The notes under the pieces were generated by a model. It made no database searches. It saw only the letters and a list, made by a program, of their open reading frames with translations, and was not told where the DNA came from. A DNA stretch of 64,000 nucleotides from an uncultured Gammaproteobacteria bacterium (lineage in GTDB: Bacteria; Pseudomonadota; Gammaproteobacteria; Steroidobacterales; UBA11654), in NCBI GenBank assembly GCA_902553145.1, contig CACDKD010000001.1:277786-341785 (forward strand), written 5' to 3'. This document shows positions 29,637 through 39,541 of the stretch, piece after piece; within the stretch, counting starts at the first letter, position 1, and the number at the start of each line of letters is the position of its first letter. Position numbers and translations under genes: made by a program.

Positions 29637-30632
29637 TTAATTGTTTGGAAGCAGGACTACTTTACCATCCCTATCTGTTCCAGTTCTATCAATATGGTTA
29701 TATGCTTTGAGGAAGTCTTCAAGTCCATAAGTGGCAGCTATCTTTGTCTGGAGTAAGCTTTGATTTGCCATGAGGGCTAAGTTTTGGTGAATCTCTTTCA
29801 CTCTTTCTTCGGTTCTTATCTCAAAACCACTCAATGTTGACATCCCTTTGAGTGTTATTTTTTTTCTGAATAATGACCAAAAACTGATATGACACATCTC
29901 TTTGGTAACAGTTCCATAATTTACAATCAATCCTTCATCAGCTATTGATTTTGCCAGTATTTCTGTGGCTGTTCCTGCTACAGCATCTATTCCAAGTTTT
30001 ATATCCTTAGATAGGATATTTGATATCATTTTCTCTTCTTCATGCTGACTGTCTAGAATCACCTCAGTGGCACCCAACTCATAAAGTTCAGAAAAAAGCG
30101 ATTCTCTCCTCACAATATTCATAGTCTTTATTCCTTCCTCTTTCGCAAGTGCTATAAGGTATCTGCCCACATTTGAGTTTGCAGCATTCTGAATAATCCA
30201 GTCACCTTGATTCAGTTTCATATAGTCTCTTAATAGAAAGTATGCGGTGAACCCATTTACTGTGATTAGTGCAAGCTGTTCATCAGGAGCATATGGCTCA
30301 GGAACTTTTGTCAATGAAGAAGCGGGTAGCTTGATTTGTTGAGTCATGGAACCTGTTCCCATTGGCAATAAAACTTTATCTCCCTCCTTTAATTCTTTTG
30401 CTTCTGACCCTAGCTTTTCAACTGTGCCAACACCTTCAAATCCAGGTATGCATGGAATCTCTTTAAGTTTTTCAGTTCCTCTCGCAGTGAGACTATCTGC
30501 AATATGCATTCCAACAGCATCGACATGAATTACTGCCTCTTCTGAGCTTGGTATTTCTTCCTGACATTCAACCAGTTGCAGTGAAGTTTCCGGTGGACCG
30601 TAATGAGTGAGTTTGAGTGCGAGATAGCTCAT
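29637..30632 (-). CDS. MDR-family NAD(P)-dependent oxidoreductase (quinone/enoyl reductase-like)
   Basis: The 331-residue protein has the medium-chain dehydrogenase/reductase layout: an N-terminal GroES-like domain with IPGFEGVGTVEKLG, then a Rossmann domain with NAANSNVGRYLIALA. The zinc-binding cysteine and histidine residues of classical alcohol dehydrogenases are not present, so it is closer to quinone oxidoreductases and Mecr-like 2-enoyl thioester reductases. It overlaps the TlpA-like gene upstream by four bases. Substrate unknown. Confidence 0.78.
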   Translation of the reverse strand: MSYLALKLTHYGPPETSLQLVECQEEIPSSEEAVIHVDAVGMHIADSLTARGTEKLKEIPCIPGFEGVGTVEKLGSEAKELKEGDKVLLPMGTGSMTQQIKLPASSLTKVPEPYAPDEQLALITVNGFTAYFLLRDYMKLNQGDWIIQNAANSNVGRYLIALAKEEGIKTMNIVRRESLFSELYELGATEVILDSQHEEEKMISNILSKDIKLGIDAVAGTATEILAKSIADEGLIVNYGTVTKEMCHISFWSLFRKKITLKGMSTLSGFEIRTEERVKEIHQNLALMANQSLLQTKIAATYGLEDFLKAYNHIDRTGTDRDGKVVLLPNN

Positions 30633-31123
30633 TGAATGCCCAATACTTCATCCATATCGCTATGCTTTAATTCTGTATTCTTTGACCAGACCACTTTTCC
30701 TTCTTCATCGATAAGAATTGTATACGGAAGTGTCAATGCCTTATTGCCCAGGGCTTTCATGACGTCATATGCTTCGGATTGACCAACCATAATTGGAAAA
30801 TCAATGCCTAATTCTGCTACAAACTGTGTCACTTTCTCTGGCTTGTCTATGGCAATCCCAACTACACTGAAATCAGATGGATCTTGAGAAAGAAACACGC
30901 CATTTAGCATGGGCATTTCTTTTCTGCATGGACGACACCAAGTTGCCCAGAAATTAATGAGTGTTTTTTCTCCTCTGAATTCATCAATCGATACCGCCTC
31001 TCCTTTCAAGTTTACGAGAGAAAAATCAGACATCACTATTGTTTCATTTTCTGATTCCTGTAATTGAAAAATGGCAACCGCAATAATTGCGATAAGACCT
31101 ACAAATATAAAAAATTTCTTCAT
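30629..31123 (-). CDS. TlpA/ResA-like membrane-anchored thioredoxin
   Basis: The 164-residue protein begins with a single hydrophobic segment (residues 4-20) that is a membrane anchor or signal, followed by a periplasmic thioredoxin domain with WCRPC (Cys63 and Cys66) and a cis-proline in LPYTIL. TlpA/ResA proteins reduce disulfides outside the cytoplasm, often in cytochrome c maturation. It overlaps dsbD by four bases, so DsbD is the likely electron donor. Confidence 0.87.
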   Translation of the reverse strand: MKKFFIFVGLIAIIAVAIFQLQESENETIVMSDFSLVNLKGEAVSIDEFRGEKTLINFWATWCRPCRKEMPMLNGVFLSQDPSDFSVVGIAIDKPEKVTQFVAELGIDFPIMVGQSEAYDVMKALGNKALTLPYTILIDEEGKVVWSKNTELKHSDMDEVLGIQ

Positions 31124-32850
31124 GACTTATTCTCTAACGAATCAATTTCATCTTTTAGAATGTCCGCGCTGACAACTCCAATTTTTCTTCGATTTTTTTG
31201 CTCTTTCCCCTCCGAGTCAAAGAAAAGGATTGTGGGCGGACCAAAGATAGCATAATTTTTTATAAGTAACTGGTCCTCACTTGAGTTGTCGGTTAGATCA
31301 ACTTTTAAAACTTGAATATTTGCAATCTTAGCTTGAAGAGATTGATCACTGAAAGTATTTCTCTCAAGACCTCTGCAAGAAACACACCAATCAGCAGTAA
31401 AGTAAACCATTGTAGGTTTTCCATTATTGAGAGCTTCCTTCAGTTTCGTTCTGAGCTCCTCACTGCTTTCAACACTGTAAAATTTATTAGAGAATCGGTC
31501 CATCTCTATGTTCTCATCCTTGTTGAGTATGTTAATAGTGATAACAACAATTGTTACTATGGCAATTGAAGTTTGAGCAAGTTTTTTAGCAGATTTTGAG
31601 CCGGATAGGTATTTAAAAAAATAGATAATTGCTATTGATGCCAATAATAAGTAAATCTGATTTACATAGTTTTCATTTAGAAATGGATTCATTATCCAAA
31701 CTGCTAAACCAATCATTATAAAGCCGAATAATTCCTTAATTGCTTCAAGATATTTTCCAGATGTTGGCAGCCATTTTGATGCAGTTAGTCCTATGACCAT
31801 TAAAGGAATCCCTAGGCCAATGCTGAGAGATGTCAGGGCAATGATTCCACGAAAAATATCTCCGCTTTGTCCGATAACCATGAGTGTTGCAACCAGTGGT
31901 GGTGCGACACATGCGGTAACCAAAAATGCTGACAATATACCGATTATAAACACGCCCGCATAGCTTCCACCTTTTTGATTATTCATTAGGTTATTTGCAC
32001 GATTCATGAGAGCGCTTGGCATCTGGATATTGAATAAACCAAGCATGCTTAGACCAAGGACAATGAAAAGGATTGCCATGAATATTATGAAGCCAGGCAT
32101 TGCGAATAGGGCTTGCATTTGATTGCCTGCTAGAGCAGTAATGGTTCCAAATGCAGAGTACGTGACTGCCATCCCAAGCACATAAGTCAAAGACAGCGCA
32201 AAGGATTTTGTTCTATTACTATCTTTTTGTCCGATGATTATTGATGAGAGTATCGGGATTGTTGGAAGATGACATGGAGTAAAGGCAAGCAGAAATCCAA
32301 GACCAATGAATGCAAAGAATACATTTATTAGATTTGATTCAGTGATCATTGATCCCAGTCTCACTTCTTCCGAAACACTTGTTTCATTCGTTAGAAATGC
32401 GGCTTCAAGATTTGACCCTGTCTGAACATCCATTATCCATGATTGAGGAGGGTAGCAGAGCCCAATGTCTGCACATCCTTGTGAATTTACTTCTAGCTTT
32501 AGAGGCAAAGACTTCGAGCTTTCTTTTAGAGTGATGTAGACAGTGAATGGAGCTCTATAAATTTCAGTTTTTCCAAAGAACTCATCTTCATACTGAATTC
32601 CATCGGGAAGAGTATAGTCTGACAGAACAATATTTTCCTGAATTGATGTGTAGCTGATCTTGTCTTTGTAAAGGTAATATCCATCTTCAATTCGATGATT
32701 GATTTGAATCACATCATTTTGCATGAAAATCTCTATTGGAAATGCCTCTTGAGGTTTTAAAACTTGTTGTGAAAACAAGTCTGAAGAGAGCATTATAAAT
32801 GCTGTTGAAAGCACCCCAAGGTAAATTGAGATTGATCGTTTTATTTTCAT
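31120..32850 (-). CDS. dsbD: Thiol:disulfide interchange protein DsbD
   Basis: The product has about 576 residues with the three DsbD parts. A signal peptide is followed by an N-terminal domain with CADIGLC; then come eight membrane helices with the redox pair in TPCHLP and TACVAPP, and last a C-terminal thioredoxin domain with WCVSC. The inner-membrane protein moves electrons from TrxA to the periplasm. I chose ATG at 32850 because it directly precedes a good signal peptide; an in-frame upstream start at 32895 would add 15 residues. The usual TPCVLP is TPCHLP here. Confidence 0.93.
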   Translation of the reverse strand: MKIKRSISIYLGVLSTAFIMLSSDLFSQQVLKPQEAFPIEIFMQNDVIQINHRIEDGYYLYKDKISYTSIQENIVLSDYTLPDGIQYEDEFFGKTEIYRAPFTVYITLKESSKSLPLKLEVNSQGCADIGLCYPPQSWIMDVQTGSNLEAAFLTNETSVSEEVRLGSMITESNLINVFFAFIGLGFLLAFTPCHLPTIPILSSIIIGQKDSNRTKSFALSLTYVLGMAVTYSAFGTITALAGNQMQALFAMPGFIIFMAILFIVLGLSMLGLFNIQMPSALMNRANNLMNNQKGGSYAGVFIIGILSAFLVTACVAPPLVATLMVIGQSGDIFRGIIALTSLSIGLGIPLMVIGLTASKWLPTSGKYLEAIKELFGFIMIGLAVWIMNPFLNENYVNQIYLLLASIAIIYFFKYLSGSKSAKKLAQTSIAIVTIVVITINILNKDENIEMDRFSNKFYSVESSEELRTKLKEALNNGKPTMVYFTADWCVSCRGLERNTFSDQSLQAKIANIQVLKVDLTDNSSEDQLLIKNYAIFGPPTILFFDSEGKEQKNRRKIGVVSADILKDEIDSLENKS

Positions 32851-32924
32851 CGTTTGTTTAGTTTCGAGGTTATTGAAAAAAAAGTTCCCCAACAAGCTTG
32901 AATTTTAAAAAATCATCCTTATTA

Positions 32925-32951
32925 TTAGCACTCTTCTATTGAGACTGCTAA
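32925..32951 (+). promoter_or_regulatory. CIRCE operator (HrcA site) upstream of groES
   Basis: The sequence reads TTAGCACTC, nine bases, GACTGCTAA. The CIRCE consensus is TTAGCACTC-N9-GAGTGCTAA, so 17 of 18 arm positions match. It lies 45 bases before the groES ATG. A TTGAAT at 32898-32903 could be a -35 for a promoter overlapping the operator, although the -10 is weak. CIRCE is the binding site of the heat-shock repressor HrcA; hrcA itself is not in the window. Confidence 0.85.
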
Positions 32952-32996
32952 TTCCATTAGAAGACTATAAATAATAACAAATTGAGGAGATCAGAG

Positions 32997-33284
32997 ATGA
33001 ATATTCGTCCACTTCAAGATCGAGTGATTGTTAGACGCATGGAAGAAGAAACAACTTCTCCAGGTGGAATCGTAATACCAGATGCTGCTGCAGAAAAGCC
33101 CAGCAGGGGTGAAGTTGTTGCAGTAGGCAATGGTCAGATTCTAGATAACGGCGAAACTAGGCCACTAGAATTAAAAGTAGGAGACAAAATCCTTTTTGGA
33201 AAGTACAGCGGTACAGAAGTCAAAGTGGATGGTGAAGAGCTTCTCGTAATGAAAGAAGATGATGTGGTGGCAGTGATTGGTTAA
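32997..33284 (+). CDS. groS: Co-chaperonin GroES
   Basis: The 95-residue protein starts with [12 protein letters not shown] and has the mobile-loop region with [10 protein letters not shown] and the [16 protein letters not shown] block of GroES. ATG at 32997 is preceded by GAGGAG at 32985-32990; the in-frame TTG at 32982 lies before that ribosome binding site and is not the start. It caps GroEL in protein folding and is co-transcribed with groEL 51 bases downstream. Confidence 0.97.
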   Translation: MNIRPLQDRVIVRRMEEETTSPGGIVIPDAAAEKPSRGEVVAVGNGQILDNGETRPLELKVGDKILFGKYSGTEVKVDGEELLVMKEDDVVAVIG

Positions 33285-33317
33285 ATCATTGTTCATTTTA
33301 AAAATCTTAGAAATTAA

Positions 33318-34979
<1,662 letters not shown>

Positions 34980-34995
34980 TTATATTCATCCATTC

Positions 34996-35025
34996 AAAAA
35001 AAGCCCCCTATTGGGGGCTTTTTTA
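34996..35025 (+). terminator. Rho-independent terminator after groEL
   Basis: AAGCCCCC (35001-35008), a TATT loop, and GGGGGCTT (35013-35020) form a perfect 8-bp stem followed by a run of T to 35024. An A-run precedes the stem, so it may work in both directions. It lies 22 bases after the groEL stop and is the clearest intrinsic terminator in the window. Confidence 0.93.
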
Positions 35026-35071
35026 TTATGAGTTATAATTCTTATAATGGTTATTGAAATGATAAAAAGTC

Positions 35072-35251
35072 ATGGCTTTAAATAAAGAAAAACATATAAA
35101 AATATCATCCAGCGAACTTCCGCTTCATTGTCCGCTTGAAGAATATGATGATTATGATGGTCACCCAAGGGTCTTTCTTGAAATTGTAGGGAAGGAAACT
35201 CCATGCCCGTATTGTGGAACAATTTATGAGTTGACAGATCTTGATGAATGA
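35072..35251 (+). CDS. Small zinc-finger protein (zf-CHCC type)
   Basis: This 59-residue frame encodes a protein with Cys20, His31, Cys43 and Cys46, the last two in CPYCG. The pattern LPLHCP, then GHPRVFLEI, then CPYCGTIY is that of the zf-CHCC domain, found in small bacterial proteins and in the mitochondrial complex I subunit NDUFS6. Its role in bacteria is not settled. It overlaps the start of the next gene by eight bases. Confidence 0.85.
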   Translation: MALNKEKHIKISSSELPLHCPLEEYDDYDGHPRVFLEIVGKETPCPYCGTIYELTDLDE

Positions 35252-36290
35252 GGATGCATCGTTGCTCTGTCATGTCAATTTAGCAAATGGATTTAGGGGT
35301 GGAGAGAGGCAGACCATGCTTCTTATTCAGGCACTTTCAGAAAAGGGCTTTAAACAAAAGTTAATTGCAAGAAAAGATTCTGAGCTAACTAAGCGCTCCC
35401 AATACTTGAGGGGACTTGATGTAATAGAAACAAATTTTTTTGGACTTAATGCTTTTTCTAAAGTGTCGGAAAAAAGCCTTTTTCATTTTCATGATTCACG
35501 CTCATTTTCATCCTTCTATTTGTATGCTTTAAATAAAGAGTCGAATTACATCTACACAAGAAGAGTTCAAAGGTCTCCTAAGGTGAGTTTCATGAGTAAA
35601 AAAATTTATAAAGGAGCAAGATGCATCGTCTGCCTCTCCTCTTCAATTGAGAACTCAGTAAAGAATTCCTTTGGCAATGACACTGAATCAATCATTATTC
35701 CAAGCGCTTCTGCAAATTTTGATTATGATTCGCAAAAATCATCAAAGATTCGACAAGAAATCAAACAAAAATTCATTGTTGGACATATTGGTGAATTGGA
35801 TGACAGTCACAAAGGTCAGTTGGACATCATTGAGCTTGCAAGGAAAGCGAAGAGCAGAGAGCTTGGTATCGGCTTTGTCGTGATTGGCTCTGGAAGAGAT
35901 GATTCAATGCTCAAACAAGAAAGTAATTCTTTAGATAACATTTATTTCACTGGTCAGATCGAAAATATTGGGGATTATCTCGATGCTTTTGATGTCTTTA
36001 TTTTTCCATCTAGGCACGAGGGATTGGGCTCAACGCTTTTGGATGCAATTGAATTTGGATTGCCAATTATTGCGAGAGATGTTGGCGGTATTTCTGACAT
36101 CATAGATGATGGCGTGAATGGTTATTTGGTTAGCGAGCATAACTCTGATTTTTTTACGCCCCTAATTGAACTCTATTCCAGCGAGAGCATTAGAAATAGG
36201 ATATCTGAAGCCAATAGAAAGCAATCAGATGCATTTAGTATAGAAAGAATGACGGAGTCATACATTAGTCTCTATAATCAGTACTTATGA
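35244..36290 (+). CDS. Glycosyltransferase family 4
   Basis: The protein has about 348 residues and the GT-B fold. An N-terminal NGFRGGERQT acceptor loop precedes the Rossmann-like C-terminal half with VGHIGELDDSHKGQ and PSRHEGLGSTLLDAIEFG, which holds the E-x7-E donor motif. ATG at 35244 is chosen over the in-frame TTG at 35241. It is near the LPS core genes, so it may add a core sugar. Its stop overlaps the PLP dehydratase start by four bases. Confidence 0.85.
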   Translation: MNEDASLLCHVNLANGFRGGERQTMLLIQALSEKGFKQKLIARKDSELTKRSQYLRGLDVIETNFFGLNAFSKVSEKSLFHFHDSRSFSSFYLYALNKESNYIYTRRVQRSPKVSFMSKKIYKGARCIVCLSSSIENSVKNSFGNDTESIIIPSASANFDYDSQKSSKIRQEIKQKFIVGHIGELDDSHKGQLDIIELARKAKSRELGIGFVVIGSGRDDSMLKQESNSLDNIYFTGQIENIGDYLDAFDVFIFPSRHEGLGSTLLDAIEFGLPIIARDVGGISDIIDDGVNGYLVSEHNSDFFTPLIELYSSESIRNRISEANRKQSDAFSIERMTESYISLYNQYL

Positions 36291-37249
36291 TCGATCATAA
36301 ATTTTATAAGAAGGTGGAGGCGGCACATCATCGCATACAGGATGATGTCCGATTCACTCCATTGCAATATTCACCCGCTTTGAGCAATCAATCCAATGCC
36401 GAGGTTTATTTGAAATTAGAAAACTTTCAGGTCACAGGCTCATTTAAGGCAAGAGGAGCAACAAACAAAGCAAAAATACTATACGACCAGGGGCATAAAA
36501 AAATCATCACGGCAAGTTCTGGGAATCATGGATCGGCTGTTGCAAACGCAGCAAAAACTCTCGGCATAGATGCATTGATTTTTTTGCCAAACACTGTTTC
36601 AGAAGCAAAGCTGAAAAAGATCCAATCTTTTGGCGCAGAAGTTCAATTGGTGGGCGATGATTCTGGCGATGCTGAAGTTGCAGCTAGAGAATATGCTGAA
36701 AATAACAATCTACCCTATCTTTCTCCTTACAACGATGAAGATGTGATTGCTGGACAAGGCACAATTGGAATTGAGATTTTGCAAGAAAAAGATTCAATGG
36801 ATGCAGTCTTTATTGCTGTGGGAGGCGGTGGCTTGATTTCAGGAATTGGCAGTTATCTTAAAGGAGTTGGCCAAGACTGCGAGATCGTTGCTTGTTCACC
36901 TGAAAATTCCGCAGCGATGCATCACGCACTTCAAACTGGAAAAATTGAGCAGATTGAGCATTCGCAAACATTAAGCGATGGAACAGCCGGAGCACTTGAA
37001 GAGGGCGCAATCACCTTCAATTATTGTCAAACAGTGGTTGATCGATCTATTTTGGTGAATGAGACACAAATCGTACATGCCATGAAAGCTTTCATGGATC
37101 AGCATCAGATGCTCATTGAGGGAGCGGCTGGAGTAGCATTGGCTGCTTTTGAAAGTATTCAAAAAGAGTATGCAAAGAAGAAGGTGACGATACTTCTTTG
37201 TGGGGGAAATATTGCCAATCAGACATTATTAAAGGTTCTACAATCATGA
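36287..37249 (+). CDS. PLP-dependent threonine/serine dehydratase-family protein
   Basis: The 320-residue protein is a fold-type II PLP enzyme. Lys54 in GSFKARGA is the Schiff-base lysine, SSGNHGSAVA is the substrate loop, and VGGGGLISG holds the phosphate. There is no C-terminal regulatory ACT domain, so it is the short catabolic type (TdcB, serine racemase, EutB or hydroxyaspartate dehydratase relatives). The next gene is an ornithine-cyclodeaminase-like protein with overlapping start, a pairing known from hydroxyectoine use (EutB-EutC) and from the beta-hydroxyaspartate cycle (BhcB-BhcD). The other genes of those pathways are absent here. Confidence 0.82.
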   Translation: MIDHKFYKKVEAAHHRIQDDVRFTPLQYSPALSNQSNAEVYLKLENFQVTGSFKARGATNKAKILYDQGHKKIITASSGNHGSAVANAAKTLGIDALIFLPNTVSEAKLKKIQSFGAEVQLVGDDSGDAEVAAREYAENNNLPYLSPYNDEDVIAGQGTIGIEILQEKDSMDAVFIAVGGGGLISGIGSYLKGVGQDCEIVACSPENSAAMHHALQTGKIEQIEHSQTLSDGTAGALEEGAITFNYCQTVVDRSILVNETQIVHAMKAFMDQHQMLIEGAAGVALAAFESIQKEYAKKKVTILLCGGNIANQTLLKVLQS

Positions 37250-38196
37250 TGCCAATCACCCTTAATTGGGAGCAAATCCAACCGCTTACAGAAAAGATGG
37301 ATATGAATGATGCAATGAGAGAGGCATTCATTGAATATTCCAAAGGAAATGCTGTGATCCCACCGGTTGGTGAATTGATCATGCATCGGCCACCGGGAGA
37401 GGTTCATATCAAATATGGATACATCAAGGGCGGCAAACACTATGTGATTAAAATCGCATCTGGATTTCCTCACAATCAAAAAGAAAATATCAAGCCCGGA
37501 CAAGGCATGATGTTGCTATTTGATATTAAAACTGGAGTGCCTGATGCTATATTGATTGATGATGCCAATCTGACAGACATCAGAACTGCAATTGCAGGTG
37601 CAATTTCCAGTCATGCATTATCAAATGATGATCTTGAATCTTTCGCAATAATAGGCACAGGCGTACAAGCACGTTATCAGGCTAAATATATTTCACAGCT
37701 CATGAACATAAAAAAAATAACTGTTTGGGGCAGAGACTCAGTCAAGGCCAATGCAGTAAAAACTGATCTAACAGAGTTGGATGTCAGTATTGAGATGGAT
37801 TTAGAAAAGCTTGTGAAAGAATCAAGATTGATCATAACAACCACCTCATCAAAAGAGCCACTGATCCAATCCGATTGGGTAAAGCCAGGCACACATATCA
37901 CCGCAGTTGGATCGGATACTCCTGAGAAGTGTGAGCTTGATCCAAACACACTTGCTAGAGCCGATCTTGTTGTCGCAGATAGCTTGGAACAGAATCTCAT
38001 TCGTGGTGAAATACATCAGGCTGTTAAGAGATCACTCATCGATACCGAAGGCATTATCGAACTCGGGGAGATTTTTGCAGGATTGAAATCTGGAAGACCG
38101 CATACGGATTCAATTACCATTGCAGACCTCACTGGCGTTGCAATTCAGGATCTCGTGATTGCACAAGCTGTTTTAAAAGCAGCAAAGGAGAAATGA
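37246..38196 (+). CDS. Ornithine cyclodeaminase/mu-crystallin-family protein
   Basis: About 316 residues with the OCD family layout: a substrate domain with HIKYGYIKGGKHYVIK, then the NAD domain with GTGVQARYQAKY, and ITAVGSDTPEKCELD. Members act as ornithine cyclodeaminase, alanine dehydrogenase, imine reductase (BhcD) or EutC. The start is ATG 37246 or 37249, both overlapping the dehydratase stop. It is probably an imine or amino acid dehydrogenase working on the product of the neighbouring dehydratase; this is inference. Confidence 0.82.
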   Translation: MMPITLNWEQIQPLTEKMDMNDAMREAFIEYSKGNAVIPPVGELIMHRPPGEVHIKYGYIKGGKHYVIKIASGFPHNQKENIKPGQGMMLLFDIKTGVPDAILIDDANLTDIRTAIAGAISSHALSNDDLESFAIIGTGVQARYQAKYISQLMNIKKITVWGRDSVKANAVKTDLTELDVSIEMDLEKLVKESRLIITTTSSKEPLIQSDWVKPGTHITAVGSDTPEKCELDPNTLARADLVVADSLEQNLIRGEIHQAVKRSLIDTEGIIELGEIFAGLKSGRPHTDSITIADLTGVAIQDLVIAQAVLKAAKEK

Positions 38197-38619
38197 TTGA
38201 GCACAAAATATAAAATCCTAATTATGGGACTCCCTGGGAGTGGAAAAACGTATCTTGCTGAAAGATTGGTTCCGATATTGAATGCTGCTTGGTACAACGC
38301 AGACAAACTGAGAGAAATGGCAAATGATTGGGATTTTTCTGATGAAGGCAGAAGAAGGCAATCCAGAAGAATGAGGACATTTGCTGATTTTGAAAAAGAC
38401 AATGGGCGATATGTTGTTTGCGATTTTGTTTGTCCCACTAAAGAAACAAGAGAGAATTTTGATGCCGATATTGTTATTTGGATGGATACCATCAAAGAAG
38501 GTCGATTTGAGGATACCAACAAGATTTTTATTTCTCCCGAGCAAATTGATTTTCATGTCAGGGAGTGGAACGATCATAATCACTCAGACATTGCCAAAGA
38601 GATTCTAAAAAATGTTTGA
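38197..38619 (+). CDS. APS kinase-like P-loop kinase
   Basis: The 140-residue protein has Walker A in GLPGSGKT near the N-terminus, then NADKLREMANDWDFSDEGRRRQSRRM, which follows the pattern of adenylylsulfate kinases (LDGD...N.DLGFS...R.EN.RR). It is shorter than CysC, about 200 residues, and lacks the usual C-terminal part. A TTG start at 38197 is preceded by AAGGAG at 38185-38190. The next gene is a small nucleotidyltransferase overlapping by eight bases. It may phosphorylate a nucleotide-linked or small substrate; true APS kinase activity is not assured. Confidence 0.68.
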   Translation: MSTKYKILIMGLPGSGKTYLAERLVPILNAAWYNADKLREMANDWDFSDEGRRRQSRRMRTFADFEKDNGRYVVCDFVCPTKETRENFDADIVIWMDTIKEGRFEDTNKIFISPEQIDFHVREWNDHNHSDIAKEILKNV

Positions 38620-39001
38620 CTCCAAGAAACCCACAGTTCAGATGCTAGGCAGATGGCAGCCTTGGCACAAAGGACATCAGGAATTATTCAAAAGATGTGT
38701 TCAAAAAACAGGTCAAGTCGTTATACAGGTCAGAGATGTTCATCAATCGTCTGGAGGTGAAGGACAAGATGATAATCCATTTGATTGGGACTTGGTTTGC
38801 AAGAATATTGAAGAGGGATTGGCCTCTGATGGTTACCAGCGAGGAGTTGAATACGAGATCATGTTGGTTCCAAATATTGTCAATATCACCTATGGGCGAG
38901 GAGTTGGTTATGTTTTTGAGGAAGAGGCATTCGATGATTCAATCACTGAAATAAGTGCGACTAAGATCAGAGAGAAAATGAGGGATGAAGGAGATCTTTA
39001 A
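38612..39001 (+). CDS. Small HxGH nucleotidyltransferase (cytidylyltransferase-like)
   Basis: The 129-residue protein has GRWQPWHKGHQ with the HxGH motif and ISATKIRE, matching the ISxTxxR motif of nucleotidylyltransferases such as NMNAT, PPAT and CTP:glycerol-3-phosphate cytidylyltransferase. It transfers a nucleotide monophosphate to a phosphorylated substrate. The gene overlaps the APS-kinase-like gene, so the pair may make and activate one product. The nucleotide and substrate are unknown. Confidence 0.78.
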   Translation: MFDSKKPTVQMLGRWQPWHKGHQELFKRCVQKTGQVVIQVRDVHQSSGGEGQDDNPFDWDLVCKNIEEGLASDGYQRGVEYEIMLVPNIVNITYGRGVGYVFEEEAFDDSITEISATKIREKMRDEGDL

Positions 39002-39004
39002 GTA

Positions 39005-39541
39005 TCAAGGCTGATCTTCTGCTGCATTTATTTTTATCATCTCTATTAGAGTTTCCTCCTGCAGAAGCACCGAATCAAACTCTCGTTTCTCTCGATTAAA
39101 TTGGAAACCACACTTTGTTAGAACTCTTTTAGAGCCTTCATTTCCAATTTTATAGGAAGCAAAGATCTCTATTAGGTTTAGCTGAATAAATCCAAAATCC
39201 AACATGCCGGTCACCGCTTCTGTGGCGAATCCATATCTCCAGTATTTTTTTCCAAGCCAGTATCCCAATTCACAAGATTGATTCCTAAACTCTGTCAGCC
39301 CTATCCCTCCAAGCATTTTATTCTTTTGAAAGATCATGAAATTATAGCTTTCATTTTTCAATGCTTTTTCTTGTGACCTCTCAATAAATTCTTCTGCATG
39401 CCTTACAGTGTAAGGAAAGGGAATGTCTGAAAGCCATTTGACAACTGATTTGTCATTAATCAATTCGGTTAACTCAACTGCGTCATCCATTTGGGGAGAC
39501 TTAATTATTAAACGCTCAGTCTTGATCTCTTTTTCTAACAT
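39005..39541 (-). CDS. GNAT-family N-acetyltransferase (RimJ/RimL-like)
   Basis: The protein has about 178 residues with the GNAT layout: ETERL-like KTERLIIKSP at the N-terminus, GGIGLTEF on strand 4, ELGYWLGKKYWRYGFATEA with the acetyl-CoA binding turn, and NEGSKRVLTKCGF near the end. It belongs to the RimJ/RimL branch that acetylates protein N-termini or small amines. I took ATG 39541; the frame extends to 39559, overlapping the upstream heptosyltransferase gene. Target unknown. Confidence 0.85.
   Translation of the reverse strand: MLEKEIKTERLIIKSPQMDDAVELTELINDKSVVKWLSDIPFPYTVRHAEEFIERSQEKALKNESYNFMIFQKNKMLGGIGLTEFRNQSCELGYWLGKKYWRYGFATEAVTGMLDFGFIQLNLIEIFASYKIGNEGSKRVLTKCGFQFNREKREFDSVLLQEETLIEMIKINAAEDQP

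Noticed and set aside
36287-38196. Complete hydroxyectoine or beta-hydroxyaspartate pathway
   Set aside because: Only the dehydratase and OCD-like pair is present; no doeA/doeB, bhcA or bhcC genes are in the window.
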